Shown: positions 36,694 through 48,087, counted from the stretch's first letter. The stretch: DNA of 64,000 nt from Candidatus Acidiferrales bacterium (GCA_035934015.1 DASYYH010000020.1:1-64000); one strand, 5' to 3'. The notes: generated by a model not told the origin, from the letters alone. Program-made: numbers and translations.

Positions 36694-36772
36694 GATTCTC
36701 CCCGGATGAATTCCTTTGATTCAACTTTTCGTTATTGCAAAAAAAATGTATCTCTGGCCTTTGATGCCTCAA

Positions 36773-37546
36773 CTAATCGCGAACAGCCACTTCGCGCGCT
36801 GCGGCAATCAACTCCTGAAAGAGAGCGTGCGCCAGCGTATCATCCGCCATTCGCTCCGGATGCCATTGAACGCCCATGACCCAATTCCCGTCGCCAACCC
36901 ATTCCACGGCTTCAACCACGCCATCCGGCGCACGCCCGACAATGCGAAGATTCTTGCCCAAGTCACGAACTGACTGATGATGCGAACTGTTCAGGCGCAC
37001 TGCGGATGCGCCCGCGAGCTCTGCAAATCGTGAATCTTCCTCCAGCCGGGCCAAATGAAATGGCTCAGGCTTGCCCTTATCTCGTCCCTTCCAGGCGTGT
37101 TCGATCGGGCTATGCAGTTCGCCCGAAATATCCTGGATCAAACTTCCACCAAGATAGACGTTTAGAATCTGCACGCCGTAACAAATCGCCAAAATCGGTT
37201 TGCCTTCACCAAAGGCATGTTCGAGCAGCGCAATGTCCGTGCGTTCGCGATTCGGGTCGGCTGCGGCGGATTCGCGGTCGCGCAGCTCGTGATAGAGCGA
37301 CGGGTCAACGTCCGCCGGGCTTCCGGGAAGAAGGACAGCATCCAGAGTGCGTGCCAGCTCCTGAAGCTCTTGTGTGGGTAAGCTGAGAGAGATTTCGACT
37401 GGCGATCCGCCCGCCCGCTCGATGGACTTGAGGTAAGTGTCGTATTTTCCACGACTTCCTCTAACTTCTTCATCGTGTGTACGATACGGGACACCCACGC
37501 GCGGGGCAAGCTGCCTTTCGGCAATCGATTGGGCTGGCATAACCAT
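36773..37546 (-). CDS. class I glutamine amidotransferase-like peptidase C26 family protein
   Basis: This 257-residue protein belongs to the gamma-glutamyl-gamma-aminobutyrate hydrolase family. The nucleophile cysteine is in LAICYGVQILNVYLGG, and the histidine-glutamate pair in MGVQWHPERM. LLPGSPADVDPSLY and LNSSHHQSV are typical of the family. It should cleave gamma-glutamyl amides. Polyamine-pathway (puu) genes are not nearby, so the true substrate is open. Confidence 0.92.
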   Translation of the reverse strand: MVMPAQSIAERQLAPRVGVPYRTHDEEVRGSRGKYDTYLKSIERAGGSPVEISLSLPTQELQELARTLDAVLLPGSPADVDPSLYHELRDRESAAADPNRERTDIALLEHAFGEGKPILAICYGVQILNVYLGGSLIQDISGELHSPIEHAWKGRDKGKPEPFHLARLEEDSRFAELAGASAVRLNSSHHQSVRDLGKNLRIVGRAPDGVVEAVEWVGDGNWVMGVQWHPERMADDTLAHALFQELIAAAREVAVRD

Positions 37547-37608
37547 TTTATCCTACCATTGGCATTTACCGGCGGCAACTCAACGAAGCTGTGGAGATGT
37601 CTGCAAAA

Positions 37609-38361
37609 CTACCATGCGATAGACGTCGCGAAACGCCGGATGGCATCGCAAAAAGCTTCGGGCTGATCAATATTCGACAGATGGAAAGCCTTTGGGATCA
37701 CTTCGAGCTTGCCGTGCTGCGCAGCGGCCAGAAATTTTCGCTCATTCAACCGGAAACCAAGATCCCGCTTTCCGTTTAGCAACAAAACTGGTCCGGGAAA
37801 CAAGGCAAGTCTGAAACAGAATTCTTTCCCGAATATCTGGCGCAGGCCCTGGGACGCCCCGCGCATGAAAAAGCCCGGTGCAATCAGAGGTTCAGCACGC
37901 TGCGTGCCGTAAAAGAGCAGGAAAAATGTCCTGCTGATCCAGTCGAGCCACGAGGCCGGCAGCTTGGCCATCAGCAAAGCGGCGATTTGATACGGCACGG
38001 CATGCCAGCCGCGAGGCTCGACAGTTGCGCTTGCCACAACGAGTCCGGTCACTTTTTCTGGGTGTGTCGCGGCGAATTCCATGGCAACGTAACCACCGAG
38101 TGACAGTCCGACGACTAGCGCGCGACCTCTATCTTCTTGATCAATCACTCGCGCAATTTCTCGCACGGCGCCATCCATTTGGAAAGGGACGGCTTTCAAC
38201 GCGCCATGTCCGGGCAGATCCATAGCGACAACGCGGTATTCATCGGCCAGCCGCTCCATTTGCGGCTGCCACATGCGCCGCGTGACGCGCATTCCATGAA
38301 GAAATAGGATGGGGTGAGCGCCTTGCGGACCCGCAACATCGCAGCTCTGCGAATCTGCCAT
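37609..38361 (-). CDS. alpha/beta hydrolase
   Basis: This 250-residue alpha/beta-hydrolase fold enzyme has the oxyanion motif LFLHGMRVTRRMW, the nucleophile elbow VVGLSLGGYVAME (catalytic Ser) and a cap region (about 125-175). The acid is probably the Asp in LLNGKRDLGF and the base the His in KAFHLSNIDQP. No signal peptide is present. The substrate is not predictable; family members include esterases, lactonases and 3-oxoadipate enol-lactonase-like enzymes. Confidence 0.9.
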   Translation of the reverse strand: MADSQSCDVAGPQGAHPILFLHGMRVTRRMWQPQMERLADEYRVVAMDLPGHGALKAVPFQMDGAVREIARVIDQEDRGRALVVGLSLGGYVAMEFAATHPEKVTGLVVASATVEPRGWHAVPYQIAALLMAKLPASWLDWISRTFFLLFYGTQRAEPLIAPGFFMRGASQGLRQIFGKEFCFRLALFPGPVLLLNGKRDLGFRLNERKFLAAAQHGKLEVIPKAFHLSNIDQPEAFCDAIRRFATSIAW

Positions 38362-38450
38362 ATTGCCTTCGGGAGATTTTAAACCTGACCGTCTGCCCGC
38401 GCGAAGAGATTGCTATTCGGCACGAGAAATCCCTAAGTAGGTGAACAATC

Positions 38451-39026
38451 TCAGTCAGCGAACTCCATGACCTGCGCGAAGGGCGCAAGCACGTTTTCCT
38501 TCATTTCGAGAGGAGCGGCCGGGTGCGTCGCCGGTTTGCGGGGTTGATGTGTCTTCAGCCAGAGAGAATGGTTCTGGCGAATCTGCTCGACGTGATGCGG
38601 GATGTGGCGCGCCTGCATTTTCAGCCATTCGTCAAGCGTCAGCGTGCCTTTTTTCGAATGATTCGCTGTGTGTTCCCAGACGCCGTCCGGAAGATAACGA
38701 AGGACTTGATAGGTCATGCGCCTGAGGCGAACAATCAATCCCAGGGCTTCCCGTGTGCTCTGGTGGAAATAGCCCAGCATGTTGGCCCAAGCAGCAGGGT
38801 CGTACGCTGCCGCGTCTAAGCCTGGTTCGGCGATGAATTGACGGCAACGAATGTAAGATTCAGCCTCGCTGTCTGCCAAATGCAGAATAATCTCGTGGAT
38901 ACTCCAGCGATCGGCCGAGGGCCGATACAGCCACATCTTCTTGGGACAGCGTGAAAGTGCCTCAGAAAGAAATATCGGTCCACGACCGAAAGTTTCCAAA
39001 CTTTGTTGCCGCTCCTGTGGCTGCAT
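38451..39026 (-). CDS. DinB-like four-helix-bundle protein
   Basis: This 191-residue protein of the DinB/YfiT-like superfamily has metal-binding histidines in WSIHEIILHLADSE and ARHIPHHVEQI, matching the usual three-His site. Members include thiol-dependent S-transferases. The function of this branch is unknown. It is unrelated to DNA polymerase IV despite the name. The ATG at 39026 is preceded by GAGGGA; the longer frame upstream is not coding-like. Confidence 0.85.
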   Translation of the reverse strand: MQPQERQQSLETFGRGPIFLSEALSRCPKKMWLYRPSADRWSIHEIILHLADSEAESYIRCRQFIAEPGLDAAAYDPAAWANMLGYFHQSTREALGLIVRLRRMTYQVLRYLPDGVWEHTANHSKKGTLTLDEWLKMQARHIPHHVEQIRQNHSLWLKTHQPRKPATHPAAPLEMKENVLAPFAQVMEFAD

Positions 39027-39278
39027 ACTGAATTCCCTCACAAGCTCATTAGACGCAAAAAATGCATTTTTGTTGCCTACAAATTCGCCAAAATCGTTAT
39101 AGGTCCACAATAATTACTAACCTCTAATTTGAATCTGGATTTTCATGGTTCTATGGATGTCCATCATTGGGATTGCGTGTCCGATATTGGGAAGAAGAGT
39201 GTCAATTGATATAATTTCGCGAGGGACGATGAGTAGAATTTGCATTTCGATTTGCGACAGCTCGAATGCGGAAACAGT
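39027..39278. other. AT-rich intergenic stretch; no supported gene
   Basis: This 252-bp region is more AT-rich than its surroundings. A TATAAT box on the plus strand (39210-39215) is followed by GAGGGA and an ATG at 39229 with 45 codons that run into the end of folC in antisense. It has no recognised product. On the minus strand it must hold the promoter of the DinB-like gene. Confidence 0.35.
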
Positions 39279-40649
39279 TTATTTTAAGTCGAGCGATGTA
39301 GAAATGGTCGATGCGTTCAGTTTCGAACGGCGCTTCGCATGTTCGCGCAGGGCGCCAACCAAATAAAGAGAACCCGTCACAAATATTGCGTCATCGGATG
39401 CCGCAGAAGAAATCGCCTCATCAAACGCCTCCGTGGGGTCAGGTACGATTCGGCAGCGACGCGCGAGGTGTGACGTCATTTCCGCTAGCAGTGGAGCGGA
39501 AATCGATCGGCCCTGGGAAGGTTCCGTGAAGATGACCTCATAAGCCAGGGGGAACAGCAAGCCTGCTATTTCGTCGACGGCTTTGTCGCGCATTGCTCCG
39601 TAAACGAGCCAAACGCGTTTCCCGGTGAGGTGTTCCTGCCAGAAAGCAGCAAGTTCGCGCGCGGCGGCCGGATTGTGTGCGCCGTCAAAATAGATGAAAG
39701 GCTCTTCGCAAAGACGCTCCAGCCGGCCGGGCCAGCGAGCGTTCTCAATGCCCCGCGTGATTGCTTCGTCGCTGATGGAAAATCCCCGCGCAGCCAAGAG
39801 TTGCGCCGCTGTCGCTGCGGCTAGCGCATTGCGTATCTGGAATTTTCCTCGCAGGGGAATTTTCAAGCTGAGCTGCTTATTCGAATTCGCCGGCGTTGCC
39901 GTCACGCGATAAAATCCGTCCAAATCATTTGCCGATTCGATCCTCCACGCCGAATCGATTTCTACGAGACGCGCATCGAGCTCTGCCGCGCGGCGTGCAA
40001 TCACGGCGCGAGCTTCCGGCCGCTCCGCTGAACTGACCACCCAGCCTCCGGGCTTGATAATCCCGGCCTTCTCCGCAGCGATTTCGGCAATGGAATGGCC
40101 CAGGAAATTTTCATGGTCCATGTCCACTTGCGTGATTACGGCGACTTGCGGCTCCAGAATGTTCGTCGAATCCAACCGCCCGCCCATACCGACTTCGTAC
40201 ACCGCAAAATCCACCGGCCGCCGCGCGAACGCTGCGAAAGCCATAGCGGTCATGCACTCGAAGAAAGTGGGATGGGCGGCAAGCTGGCCGGACGCTAGCA
40301 GAGTCTCGATGGCCGATTGCACTGTGGAAAATACTCCTGCAAATTCTTCGTCGGAAATTGATTCGCCATTGAATTGAATCCGCTCGTTGATGCGTTCCAG
40401 ATGGGGCGAAATAAACAACCCTGTTGAAAGGCCCGCTGCCCGCAAAATCGATTCCAGCATTGCCGCCGTGGAGCCCTTGCCATTTGTCCCGGCGATGTGC
40501 GCTGAGGGCACGGCGCGATGCGGAGCGCCAAGATGCTTCGAGAGAACACGAATATTTTCGAGGTCGAATTTCTGGACATGCGCTTGCCGCGGCGCTGCGA
40601 GCTCCTTGCCGAGGGCGAGGAGCATTCGGACCGCTCTTTCGTAGTTCAC
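39279..40649 (-). CDS. folC: folylpolyglutamate synthase / dihydrofolate synthase
   Basis: FolC (456 residues) ligates glutamate to dihydropteroate and then to reduced folates using ATP. The P loop is HIAGTNGKGSTAAML, followed by FISPHLERINERIQ, YEVGMGGRLDSTN and TQVDMDHENFLG, with the Mur-ligase C domain carrying YFDGAHNPAAA. The GTG at 40649, directly after the accD stop, is chosen because the product then begins (M)NYERAVRMLLALG, as the family does. An ATG at 40685 would overlap accD by 35 bp. Confidence 0.95.
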   Translation of the reverse strand: MNYERAVRMLLALGKELAAPRQAHVQKFDLENIRVLSKHLGAPHRAVPSAHIAGTNGKGSTAAMLESILRAAGLSTGLFISPHLERINERIQFNGESISDEEFAGVFSTVQSAIETLLASGQLAAHPTFFECMTAMAFAAFARRPVDFAVYEVGMGGRLDSTNILEPQVAVITQVDMDHENFLGHSIAEIAAEKAGIIKPGGWVVSSAERPEARAVIARRAAELDARLVEIDSAWRIESANDLDGFYRVTATPANSNKQLSLKIPLRGKFQIRNALAAATAAQLLAARGFSISDEAITRGIENARWPGRLERLCEEPFIYFDGAHNPAAARELAAFWQEHLTGKRVWLVYGAMRDKAVDEIAGLLFPLAYEVIFTEPSQGRSISAPLLAEMTSHLARRCRIVPDPTEAFDEAISSAASDDAIFVTGSLYLVGALREHAKRRSKLNASTISTSLDLK

Positions 40650-40650
40650 A

Positions 40651-41499
40651 TTACCCGACGAAGAAATCGAGGGAGCGCGAGACATAGCGTTTCAGATCCT
40701 TGCGGTGCACTATCGCATCGAGGAAACCATGAGACAGCAGAAATTCGGCGCGCTGGAAGCCTTCGGGCAGCTTTTGCCGGATGGTTTGTTCAATGACGCG
40801 CGGTCCTGCGAAGCCAATCAATGCGCCAGGTTCGGCGATATTCAAATCCCCGAGCATGGCAAAACTTGCTGTTACGCCACCGGTTGTGGGATCGGTGAGG
40901 ATGGAGATGTACGGGACGCGTGATTCATCCAGCCGCGCGAGAGCGGCGGAGACTTTGGCGAGCTGCATTAGGCTCACCATGCCCTCCTGCATGCGCGCGC
41001 CGCCCGAGCAGGAAACGATAATGAGCGGCATCTTGCGTTCGGCGGAACGCTCCGCCGCGCGCGTGACCTTTTCTCCGACCACCGCTCCCATCGAGCCACC
41101 GGCAAAGGCAAATTCCATCGAGCAACAGTTCACCGGGCGCCCATTCATGCGGCCTTCAACGCTGATCACGGCATCGTTGATGCCCAGCTTGTCCTGCGCT
41201 TCCCGCAACCGCTTCGAGTAAGGTTTCGTGTCGACGAATTTCAGCGGATCGGTCGACGCCAGGTCTGCGTCGTATTCGGTCCATTTGCCATCGTCCAGCA
41301 GAAGCTCAAGACGTCGTTTGGCGTCGAGCCGGAAATGATTCTCGCATTTGGGGCAAACTTCCCAATTCGCTTCGAGGTCTTTTTTCCAGATAATGGCGCG
41401 GCAGTTCTCGCACTTTACCCACAGACCTTCCGTCTTCACGCGCCGCTCTTCACTGGGCGGCGTTTCGGTCGGCTTGTTTTCCTTTTTGAACCAGGCCAT
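40651..41499 (-). CDS. accD: acetyl-CoA carboxylase carboxyltransferase subunit beta
   Basis: AccD (282 residues) forms the carboxyltransferase with AccA (not in the window) and makes malonyl-CoA for fatty acid synthesis. It has the zinc ribbon CENC...CPKC in the first 60 residues and a crotonase-like core with [18 protein letters not shown] and [18 protein letters not shown]. The start MAWFKKEN is typical of the family. It lies between cobO (19 bp upstream) and folC, probably in one operon. Confidence 0.97.
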   Translation of the reverse strand: MAWFKKENKPTETPPSEERRVKTEGLWVKCENCRAIIWKKDLEANWEVCPKCENHFRLDAKRRLELLLDDGKWTEYDADLASTDPLKFVDTKPYSKRLREAQDKLGINDAVISVEGRMNGRPVNCCSMEFAFAGGSMGAVVGEKVTRAAERSAERKMPLIIVSCSGGARMQEGMVSLMQLAKVSAALARLDESRVPYISILTDPTTGGVTASFAMLGDLNIAEPGALIGFAGPRVIEQTIRQKLPEGFQRAEFLLSHGFLDAIVHRKDLKRYVSRSLDFFVG

Positions 41500-41518
41500 A
41501 GTCGGAAAACTTTCCCGT

Positions 41519-42055
41519 TCAGTAGTCGATTCCGCGCTGTGCAAGAATTCCTTTGGTGTACGGATGCTTCACTTCGCGCATTTCCGTCACCAAGTCTGCC
41601 AGTTCCACCAATTTCGGATGGGCATTCCGTCCGGTGCAGATAACGTGAACATGGCCAGGCCGCTTTGCCAGCGCCCCGACGACTTTTTCCGGATCGAGAA
41701 TCTTATAACTGATTACATAGTTGATTTCGTCCAGAATCACCAGATCATATTTGCCGCTGTAAATCTGCTCGCGGCCGTAATTCCAGCATTCTTCGCATAA
41801 CTTCTGATCTTCCGGATCCGTTTCCGCTCCGCCGATCTTGATGAACCCGCGGCCCATGGGACGTATCTCGAATTTGTCGTCGCCCAGCATTTTTGCAGCG
41901 TCGAGCTCGCCATAATGCCATGAGCCCTTGATAAACTGCACCATGAGCACGCGTAGCCCCTGGCCCACCGCGCGGAACGCCGTCCCGAGAGCGCAGGTCG
42001 TCTTGCCCTTGCCCGGCCCGGTATAAACGATCAGCAGGCCTTTCCCTTCCGGCAT
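41519..42055 (-). CDS. cobO: cob(I)yrinic acid a,c-diamide adenosyltransferase
   Basis: This 178-residue CobA/CobO/BtuR-type enzyme adds the 5'-deoxyadenosyl group to corrinoids. The P loop is [14 protein letters not shown]. The family elements [19 protein letters not shown] and [21 protein letters not shown] are present. GAGGTG supports the ATG. It probably leads the cobO-accD-folC transcript. No other corrinoid synthesis genes lie in the window; the B12-dependent QueG is one local consumer. Confidence 0.95.
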   Translation of the reverse strand: MPEGKGLLIVYTGPGKGKTTCALGTAFRAVGQGLRVLMVQFIKGSWHYGELDAAKMLGDDKFEIRPMGRGFIKIGGAETDPEDQKLCEECWNYGREQIYSGKYDLVILDEINYVISYKILDPEKVVGALAKRPGHVHVICTGRNAHPKLVELADLVTEMREVKHPYTKGILAQRGIDY

Positions 42056-42173
42056 TTCACCTCGCAGGATATTTCACCAGTCTGGCCGCTGGCACAGAAA
42101 ACGTCAAGCATTCGAGGCACAATTTGCAGACAGTCATCCGCAAAAGGCGAATGAGACGACACGCGCGTCTTCT

Positions 42174-42551
42174 TCAGGAAGTCCCTAAATTCGTTCGCAC
42201 AGATTCCGCGGCACCGGCCACACGCGCACGAGCCTCAGAAGACATCTCATTTTGTTCGCTGCCAGTCTCGCGCACCACGATCCAGATTCCCGGCCGATGA
42301 GCGCCATTGTCGTGACAAATCGCGCCAGTGAGTTGTTCGATCTTAAGGCCATGGTCGGCGAACTCCCGCTCCAGAATCGCGCGCGCTTCGTCAATCAAGT
42401 CCTTGAATCCCTGCGAAGCCAGCATGGGATCGACATCGCGCGGCGTCGGCGCTTCGATCTCGATGAGGTCATAGTCCTCTAATGGCCGCGTGATCATCAA
42501 TTCCACTGATGCGGTCGGCGCGTGCGCGTCGTGGATTATGCGAATGGACAT
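42174..42551 (-). CDS. hypothetical protein
   Basis: This 125-residue soluble protein is of no recognised family. It begins MSIRIIHDAHAPTASVE and has a mixed alpha/beta pattern, without cysteine clusters or membrane segments. GAICHDNGAHRPGIWIVVR is the most distinctive stretch. It lies 37 bp downstream of rlmH on the same strand, at the end of the ribosome-assembly operon, and may be co-transcribed with it. Confidence 0.65.
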   Translation of the reverse strand: MSIRIIHDAHAPTASVELMITRPLEDYDLIEIEAPTPRDVDPMLASQGFKDLIDEARAILEREFADHGLKIEQLTGAICHDNGAHRPGIWIVVRETGSEQNEMSSEARARVAGAAESVRTNLGTS

Positions 42552-42588
42552 ATGCGCTATTCTCGCAAATTGCTTTTGCCGAATCAGC

Positions 42589-43020
42589 TTATTTCGGATA
42601 AGGATGGCCAGCCAGAATCGCAAACGCGCGGTAGATTTGCTCGGCGAGCACCACTCGCGCGAACTCATGCGGCATGGTCAGCGTCGAAAGCGAAATTCGG
42701 TTTTTCGCTCCGGAGCGTATCTCTTTTGGAAAGCCCTCGGCATCGCCGCAGAAAAAAACAATTTCGCGCACGCCCCGGTCGCGCAGACTTCCCAGCCAGT
42801 GCGCGAACTCTGTGGAAGTGAATTGCTTGCCCGCCGCGTCGAGCAAGACGGTCGTCGCGCTGGGATCGATTTTCAGCTTGTGCAAGGACGTCTGGTTCGG
42901 CGCGCGAATTTCTGTGATTTCCATTTCCGCGTAATGGCGAATTCGCGCGACGTAGTCATCCATCAGCGCGCGAATCTCCGGGCGGCGAGTCCGGCCGAGC
43001 AGGACGAAGCGTATTTTCAT
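42589..43020 (-). CDS. rlmH: 23S rRNA pseudouridine-1915 N3-methyltransferase
   Basis: RlmH (143 residues) is a SPOUT-class enzyme that methylates the pseudouridine at position 1915 in helix 69 of 23S rRNA on 70S ribosomes. The knot region has IVFFCGDAEGFP for SAM binding, and the C terminus LAEQIYRAFAILAGHPYPK is diagnostic. The ATG at 43020 matches the family start MKIRFVLLG. It follows the sigma54 activator by 37 bp. Confidence 0.95.
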   Translation of the reverse strand: MKIRFVLLGRTRRPEIRALMDDYVARIRHYAEMEITEIRAPNQTSLHKLKIDPSATTVLLDAAGKQFTSTEFAHWLGSLRDRGVREIVFFCGDAEGFPKEIRSGAKNRISLSTLTMPHEFARVVLAEQIYRAFAILAGHPYPK

Positions 43021-43057
43021 TTTCGTGCCGAGCAAATCAGATGTTTCGCTCGATCTC

Positions 43058-43996
43058 TCAGACGAGGCCGTATTTCTTGCGTTTTTCGAGCAGCGTCTTG
43101 CGGCTGATTCCAAGGATTTCCGCGGCTCGCGCGATTTTGTAGTGCGTGGCGTCGAGCGTCGCGCGGATCGCTTCCTTCTCTAGCTCTTCCAGTGAGGCGA
43201 GTTGTCCACCGCTGTCCATTGCGCTGCTTGCTGCCTGCAGAATCGCCGGAAAATCTTCCCGGCACAGCGTGTCGCTCTTGGCGAAAATCAGCGCGTGCTC
43301 GACGGCATTCTTCAACTCGCGCACATTCCCAGGCCAAGAGTAAACTTCCAACGCGCGCATCGCGGCCGCATCAATCTTCGCGCCGGCATGCCCGTGCACA
43401 GGGCCAAAGCGCGCAAGGAAATGTTCTGCCAGCAAGCGAATGTCGGTTCCCCGTTCGCGCAACGGCGGAATTGGCAGGACGAGAACGTTCAGCCGGAAAT
43501 ACAAGTCCTCGCGGAAACAACCACTCCGCACGGCACGTTCGAGATCCGCGTTCGTCAGTGCGATAAGCCGGGCGTCCATCTCGAGAGTATCCGTGCCGCC
43601 GAGGCGCTCAAATTTCCGTTCTTCGAGCACGCGCAACAACTTCGATTGCACGCCGGGCGCGAGCGCAGCTATTTCATCGAGAACGATTGTGCCCTTTTGC
43701 GCGAGTTCGAACCGGCCTGGCTTGCGGGCGACCGCGCCTGTGAAAGCACCTCGCTCATGGCCAAAAAGCTCGGATTCCACGAGCCCCGCGGGAAGGCTCG
43801 CGCAGTCAATTTTGAGGAATGGTGCATCACGACGCTCGCCAGCTTCGTGAATCCATCGCGCCAAATGATCCTTGCCGGTGCCACTCTCGCCCGTGATGAG
43901 AATGGTCGTCGAGGTATCAGCAACTTTCGCGGCGATTTCTAACAATCGCTGAGTCGCAGGATCAGAGCCGGTCCATTCCAGGCGCGCCTCGCTCAT
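43058..43996 (-). CDS. sigma54-dependent transcriptional activator lacking a sensor domain
   Basis: This 312-residue AAA+ enhancer-binding protein remodels sigma54 polymerase to open promoters. Walker A GESGTGKD is at 36-43. The sigma54-contact loop GAFTGA is at 83-88, intact. Walker B is TIVLDEIAAL, and the sensor and arginine-finger region FREDLYFRLNVL follows. A Fis-type helix-turn-helix ends the protein (about 275-312, KIARAAEILGISRKTLLEK). There is no receiver, GAF or PAS domain; the AAA domain begins within the first 12 residues. Its ATG overlaps the rsfS stop (ATGA), embedding it in the rplU-to-rlmH operon. Confidence 0.94.
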   Translation of the reverse strand: MSEARLEWTGSDPATQRLLEIAAKVADTSTTILITGESGTGKDHLARWIHEAGERRDAPFLKIDCASLPAGLVESELFGHERGAFTGAVARKPGRFELAQKGTIVLDEIAALAPGVQSKLLRVLEERKFERLGGTDTLEMDARLIALTNADLERAVRSGCFREDLYFRLNVLVLPIPPLRERGTDIRLLAEHFLARFGPVHGHAGAKIDAAAMRALEVYSWPGNVRELKNAVEHALIFAKSDTLCREDFPAILQAASSAMDSGGQLASLEELEKEAIRATLDATHYKIARAAEILGISRKTLLEKRKKYGLV

Positions 43997-44372
43997 GACC
44001 CGGTTCCCGGCACCGCCGACCGGCTGGCGTCGAAATCAACACGCTTCGCGGCGCGCCAAAGCCGTTCGATGTCGTAGAACAATCTCGCTTTCTCGCTGAA
44101 GATGTGGATCACGAAATTGCCGTAATCGAGCAGCAGCCATTCCGTACCTGCGCGGCCTTCGCGATGTGGCAAACGCATCCCTTGGGCTCGCAGCTTTTCC
44201 TCCACGGCATCTCCGATGGCCTCGATCTGCCGGATGCTCTCCGCCGAGCAAATCAGGAAATACTCCGCAAATGCACCCAGGCCGGCGAGGTTCAAAACGG
44301 TAACCGCCACCGCCTTTTTGTCCTCGGCCGCTTCGACGGCCCAAACAATGGCATTAGGTAACGAGTTCAGAT

Positions 44373-44376
<4 letters not shown>
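43993..44376 (-). CDS. rsfS: ribosome silencing factor
   Basis: RsfS (127 residues) binds L14 and blocks subunit joining when nutrients are low. The family signature is visible in AEYFLICSAESIRQIEAI and EWLLLDYGNFVIHIFSEKARLFYDIERLW. It overlaps nadD upstream and the sigma54 activator downstream by 4 bp each, a translationally coupled trio. The nadD-rsfS neighbourhood is conserved in many bacteria. Confidence 0.96.
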
Positions 44377-46228
<1,852 letters not shown>

Positions 46229-46304
46229 TTACCGGAAATACAAAGGAACAGAACGGGAAGCCACCACATCCACGGAAGCAATACCCGGGATTCAGGAAGG
46301 CCGT

Positions 46305-46595
46305 CTACGCAGAGGTCGTCTTAGGCGACGCTTTCGTTTCTTCCACAGGCAAAACGCTGATAAAGCGGCCCTTCTGACCCTTGTCTTCAAATCGCACAAT
46401 GCCCGTAATCAACGCAAAAAGCGTGTCATCCTTCGCGCGGCTGACGTTTTTGCCGGGCTTATAGCGCGTTCCGCGCTGGCGTATCAGAATGCTTCCGCCG
46501 TTCACGAGCTGTCCGCCGAAGCGCTTCACGCCCAGCCGCTGCCCGTGCGAGTCACGTCCGTTTACCGATGAACCGCCGCCCTTCTTGTGTGCCAT
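46305..46595 (-). CDS. rpmA: 50S ribosomal protein L27
   Basis: L27 (96 residues) lies near the peptidyl-transferase centre. [20 protein letters not shown] is the classical N terminus, with no cleavable extension of the Firmicutes type. It lies 11 bp after rplU and 118 bp before obgE, the usual rplU-rpmA-obgE order. Confidence 0.98.
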   Translation of the reverse strand: MAHKKGGGSSVNGRDSHGQRLGVKRFGGQLVNGGSILIRQRGTRYKPGKNVSRAKDDTLFALITGIVRFEDKGQKGRFISVLPVEETKASPKTTSA

Positions 46596-46606
46596 GCCGA
46601 AAACCT

Positions 46607-46921
46607 CTATTCGATCTTGATGTCGCCGACTTCCACGGCCGTGTAGCTCTGCCGGTGTCCGCGCGTAATCTTGTATTGGCCGCCCGTCTTGTATTTCATG
46701 ACCAGGCGTTTCGTCCCGCGGCCTTGTTCCACGATTTTGCCCGTCACCGTGGCCTTTCCGGCCTTGACTCCCGCAAGCAGCTTCTTATCGTCTCCTTGCA
46801 CGGCCAGCACTTCGTGAAATGTCACTTTGCCGCCGACTTTCCCGGCCAGCTTCTCGACACGTACGGTCTCTCCCGGCGCGACCCGGTACTGCTTGCCCCC
46901 GCTGCGAATCACCGCGTACAT
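46607..46921 (-). CDS. rplU: 50S ribosomal protein L21
   Basis: L21 (104 residues) is a 23S rRNA-binding large-subunit protein. [18 protein letters not shown] and [16 protein letters not shown] are diagnostic. AGGAGG precedes the ATG at 46921. It leads the operon rplU-rpmA-obgE-nadD-rsfS-activator-rlmH. Confidence 0.98.
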   Translation of the reverse strand: MYAVIRSGGKQYRVAPGETVRVEKLAGKVGGKVTFHEVLAVQGDDKKLLAGVKAGKATVTGKIVEQGRGTKRLVMKYKTGGQYKITRGHRQSYTAVEVGDIKIE

Positions 46922-46951
46922 ACAGCCTCCTGAAGCAAACGCGAATTCTTG

Positions 46952-46981
46952 ATTATACGAGTTTCCCGGCTTATTCGTCAA
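46952..46981 (-). promoter_or_regulatory. promoter of the rplU operon
   Basis: On the minus strand, TTGACG (46981-46976) and a perfect TATAAT (46957-46952) are spaced by 18 bp. Initiation near 46945 would leave a leader of about 24 nt containing AGGAGG. This is the strongest vegetative promoter I can see in the window. Confidence 0.75.
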
Positions 46982-47099
46982 CGAATACACGGCATCCCCG
47001 GCCTATTTTCGCAGCCCGCAAATGCGTCGAAGACGCACATGAGACGCCACATCGTAAATCAGTTAGACATGCTGCAAACTCGTCTTGGCGGCGAAGAAT

Positions 47100-48074
47100 T
47101 CAGGCGTGAGGGTGCGATTTGTCGTAAACCGCCATGAGCTGATCGATGGTGGCATGAGTATAGCGCTGTGTCGTCGAAAGCGATGTATGCCCGAGCAGCT
47201 CTTGAATGGAGCGCAAATCCGCGCCATCGGCCAGGAGATGCGTGGCAAATGCATGCCGCAAAGAATGCGGATGTAATTCGCTATTCTGCAGCAGCAATCG
47301 GGCGTATCGCTTCACGACGTTCAAAATCGTCCGCTTCGTCAATCGGCCGCCATTGAGGTTTAAAAAAACGGCTTTGAAATTCTCTCGATCGCCCGCGCGC
47401 GCCAGGATCTCCTCGCGAGCAGGCCAGTAATTTTCTAGCGCCTTGCCCGCCTTCCCTCCATACGGAACCATACGCTCCTTGCGTCGTTTGCCAAACACGT
47501 GCAGCATTTCCTCTTCGCGATTGATGCTGGTCATATCCAGGCCGGTGAGCTCGCTCACGCGCAATCCTGAGGAATAAAGAAGTTCCAAAATCGCCCGGTC
47601 GCGCGCAAGGATCATTTCCGCATTCCGCATCTGCCGCGCGGTTTTTGGCTTCACTCTGGTGGCCGAAACTTCTGTGGCCGACGCCGTGGTCATTTCGTCC
47701 AGCATTCGATTGATCTCTTCCGCGGTCAATACGCTGGGCACGCGCTTTGGCAGTTTCGGTCTGGCCACCAGCCGGGCGGGGTTTTGCTTCAGCGTCCCTT
47801 CGCGAACGCAATACTGCAACATCGATCGCAGAGCGGAAAGCTTCCGTGCGACGGAAGTTTTTTGCAAATTCCGGTCGTAGAGTTGGCCCAGAAATTCCCG
47901 GATCACGAGATGGTCAATTTGCGTGAGGGCCATCGGCCGCTCGCCGGGCGGCGTAACGTAGGCCAGGAACTGCTCAAGATCGATCTTGTAATTTTCAATT
48001 GTTTTGGGCGAAGCATTCCGCACGTATTCCAGATAGTGCAAATACTTGCCGATCATCGTCTTTAGAGTCGCCAT
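47100..48074 (-). CDS. tyrosine recombinase XerC/XerD family
   Basis: This 324-residue site-specific recombinase probably resolves chromosome dimers at a dif site. The SAM-like N-terminal domain (5-95) is followed by the catalytic domain with Arg172 (SSGLRVSEL), Lys in GKRRKERMVP, His270 and Arg273 in HPHSLRHAFATHLL, His296 in LLGHTSLSTTQ and the nucleophile Tyr305 in RYTH. An insertion of about 20 residues (130-150) is unusual. The ATG at 48074 fits the family start; XerC is the likelier label from the topA-xerC order. Confidence 0.94.
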   Translation of the reverse strand: MATLKTMIGKYLHYLEYVRNASPKTIENYKIDLEQFLAYVTPPGERPMALTQIDHLVIREFLGQLYDRNLQKTSVARKLSALRSMLQYCVREGTLKQNPARLVARPKLPKRVPSVLTAEEINRMLDEMTTASATEVSATRVKPKTARQMRNAEMILARDRAILELLYSSGLRVSELTGLDMTSINREEEMLHVFGKRRKERMVPYGGKAGKALENYWPAREEILARAGDRENFKAVFLNLNGGRLTKRTILNVVKRYARLLLQNSELHPHSLRHAFATHLLADGADLRSIQELLGHTSLSTTQRYTHATIDQLMAVYDKSHPHA

Positions 48075-48087
48075 GAGGGTCTTGATG

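Noticed and set aside
38451-39110. Labelling this gene as DNA damage polymerase because of the DinB name
   Set aside because: The sequence is the unrelated four-helix DinB/YfiT fold with three metal histidines; the true DNA polymerase IV is at 5908.
39229-39366. 45-codon frame with TATAAT and GAGGGA upstream
   Set aside because: It runs antisense into the end of folC and has no recognised product; the signals are suggestive but not enough for a gene call.
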